Shown piece by piece: positions 62,965-64,000 of a stretch of 64,000 nt of DNA. The stretch is from Nitrospira sp. (lineage in GTDB: Bacteria > Nitrospirota > Nitrospiria > Nitrospirales > Nitrospiraceae). The stretch is taken from contig JAFEBM010000007.1 of NCBI GenBank assembly GCA_018242685.1, positions 62,001-126,000 of the forward strand. Reading direction: 5' to 3'. The notes below the pieces were generated by a model. The model saw nothing but the letters and a program-made list of their open reading frames with translations, had not been told where the DNA came from and made no database searches. Position numbers and translations under genes: made by a program. Every line of letters begins with the position of its first letter. The stretch's first letter is position 1.

Positions 62965-63372
62965 TTACTGACGCTTGCCTTGGCTTCTCAGGAAGAGGTC
63001 GATGGCGGCAAGAAATTCTGCGGCTTCGCTCACGCGCTTCTCAGCCCGGTCATGTTCTGCGTGGAACCAGGCGTCGTAGTCGGCGAGAAAACGGTCGTCT
63101 TGTTCTTCGGCAAGGATCTTCGCCAGCCGGACCGTAAGTTTTCCAGGCTTGATCAGGTGGCTGCCGAATAACCGTCGGACGGCGCGGTGCGAGGAAACGC
63201 TGACTCCTTCAGCAAGTAGCGCGGCACGGGCGGCGTGGAGAATCGAGTAGTAGGATCGAGAGAGGGCATCTTCCAGGAAATTCTCTTTCAGCAGTGAACG
63301 GGCCGCGTCCAGGGATTTCTCGGCACGAAGGAGTTCGGCTTGCACCTCCTCAGCGCGGGAGGGTTCCGTCAT
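62965..63372 (-). CDS. HEPN-domain protein (toxin of MNT/HEPN pair)
   Basis: 135-residue alpha-helical HEPN protein. The R-x6-H-type motif is RSYYSILH (R39, H46), and the surrounding LLKENFLEDALSRSYYSILHAARAALL (in part, DALSRSYYSIL) is typical of HEPN domains paired with minimal nucleotidyltransferases. It overlaps the nucleotidyltransferase gene by four bases (ATGA). HEPN toxins are often RNases; in many pairs the nucleotidyltransferase modifies or neutralises them. It is cargo of the tRNA-Lys element or its flank. Confidence 0.88.
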   Translation of the reverse strand: MTEPSRAEEVQAELLRAEKSLDAARSLLKENFLEDALSRSYYSILHAARAALLAEGVSVSSHRAVRRLFGSHLIKPGKLTVRLAKILAEEQDDRFLADYDAWFHAEHDRAEKRVSEAAEFLAAIDLFLRSQGKRQ

Positions 63373-63695
63373 ACCGCCACGCCTTCTTGCTCCACCTGTG
63401 CCAGAAACGATGAGCCGCGCGCTTTGAGGTCCTGATACTGGCGCTGACCCATCACTTGAATGGAGAGGACCACGCTATGGGCAATCTCTAACTCGTACCC
63501 AATGTCCCTGACTTCATCGCCAAGTTTCCAATCTTCAGAGCGGACCACTGCCAGGATGTCAATATCCGATTCGACGGACGCGTCTCCGCGTGCCTTCGAG
63601 CCGAAAAGGACCACGCGGATTAGCTCGCCGGGGAATCGTTGTTGGACTCTCCGCTTGAATTCTTGGAGGATTGGTTGTTCCAGAATGGGTCTCAT
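63369..63695 (-). CDS. Minimal nucleotidyltransferase (MNT) antitoxin-like protein
   Basis: 108 residues from the ATG at 63695, which has AAGG five bases upstream; other Met codons lie at 63707 and above. The nucleotidyltransferase signature GSKARGDAS (G32, S33) with SDIDIL (D44, D46) is complete. Partner of the HEPN gene, overlapping by four bases. In characterised pairs the MNT protein AMPylates or otherwise neutralises the HEPN toxin. Transcribed from a promoter with an overlapping palindrome. Confidence 0.86.
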   Translation of the reverse strand: MRPILEQPILQEFKRRVQQRFPGELIRVVLFGSKARGDASVESDIDILAVVRSEDWKLGDEVRDIGYELEIAHSVVLSIQVMGQRQYQDLKARGSSFLAQVEQEGVAV

Positions 63696-63718
63696 GGCTG
63701 CCTTCATACCTGTGGCTT

Positions 63719-63749
63719 CGAGCGTAGAGCGTTCGCTCGATCCTGTCAA
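63719..63749 (-). promoter_or_regulatory. Promoter and palindromic operator candidate for the MNT/HEPN operon
   Basis: TTGACA read on the minus strand (63749-63744) is followed by 17 bases and TACGCT. The palindrome CGAGCG-N9-CGCTCG (63719-63739) covers the spacer and -10, a common layout for autoregulated toxin-antitoxin operons. Confidence 0.5.
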
Positions 63750-63761
63750 GATTAGAGCCAA

Positions 63762-64000
63762 CCTCGCCCTCGTAGACAGGCTCGCAAGGGGACATACAAG
63801 CAGCCAGCGTTTCCTCAGCGCTTATGAGTAGGAACCGGCCAATATTGCAGCAAATAGCAGGGAAACCCCCTAGCAATAGCATGCACTTCTCAACCCTCCT
63901 TTGTTTGAACCTTGTATCCCTATTTCAAGAGGTTGGGGGGCCTAGATCTCTTTCTTCTTTTCTCTTTTCTTATCCCTTTCTTTAGAGTTTGCAGGATATG
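63762..64000. other. Terminal interval of the window
   Basis: Roughly 240 bases with no gene seen. The last 70 bases on the plus strand are a pyrimidine-rich tract (T/C runs near 63946-63985). Confidence 0.35.

Noticed and set aside
62701..63171. Plus-strand frame over the HEPN gene and the unexplained interval
   Set aside because: It overlaps the well-supported HEPN gene antisense and matches no family.

Overview
The window looks like a piece of a Nitrospirota chromosome, most likely Nitrospira or a close relative. I base this on gene content recalled for the group: hslU-argB linkage, a NorD/CbbO-like VWA protein, a lone urate-oxidase N-terminal membrane protein, NuoF and ferredoxin-linked redox genes, and a ferredoxin:thioredoxin reductase catalytic chain in an apparent non-phototroph. 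It is moderately GC-rich with dense genes on both strands. No rRNA or CRISPR array was seen. Genus-level placement is inference.

Layout. 1-3136: the end of hslU, argB and an M28 peptidase. 3238-6332: an accessory patch with an orphan, apparently C-terminally shortened adenine methyltransferase, a DUF4258/YgiT toxin-antitoxin-like pair, a DUF2283 protein and an unknown gene. 6362-9403: gamma carbonic anhydrase, rimO, purU. 9463-14019: an envelope-stress-like block with response regulator, sensor kinase and HtrA protease on the minus strand, plus a membrane-anchored unknown. 14311-18639: gcvP and a Tat-signal class V aminotransferase-like protein. 18697-23486: a secreted 12 x 50-residue repeat protein, a Sel1 protein, a methyltransferase-like gene and a TupA-like ATP-grasp gene overlapping tail to tail, then tRNA-Leu. 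23632-28639: a degenerate SF1-helicase-like protein, a small unknown, a TPR protein and a double-length ThyX. 28804-31070: hisS and three Tus/DsrEFH-like genes.

31071-40668 is the replication-origin region: an AT-rich stretch with DnaA boxes (oriC), then dnaA, dnaN, gyrB, gyrA, a TM protein, dciA (DUF721) and smpB. recF is not between dnaN and gyrB.

40669-44389 holds the most unusual signal. A stretch of 1.6 kb that looks empty encodes two 26-28 residue transmembrane miniproteins on the minus strand, downstream of a response regulator/sensor kinase operon. The two tiny genes resemble each other, and their promoters share a motif at exactly the same spacing from the -10 box. This suggests a regulon of small membrane peptides controlled by the neighbouring two-component system.

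44441-53139: a secreted protein with the thioredoxin reductase chain, a 998-residue NorD-like VWA protein with a small partner, malate dehydrogenase, a urate-oxidase-N membrane protein, and nuoF with an ISC-type ferredoxin and erpA. 53249-60864: a pterin pair (PTPS-like, folE), an alpha/beta hydrolase, rarA, PilZ, an ABC-F protein, tRNA-Ala and purA. 60972-64000: tRNA-Lys with a tyrosine integrase and excisionase abutting it (the edge of an integrated element), then a MNT/HEPN toxin-antitoxin pair. Dispersed palindromic repeats of about 100-124 bp occur between genes at several points.
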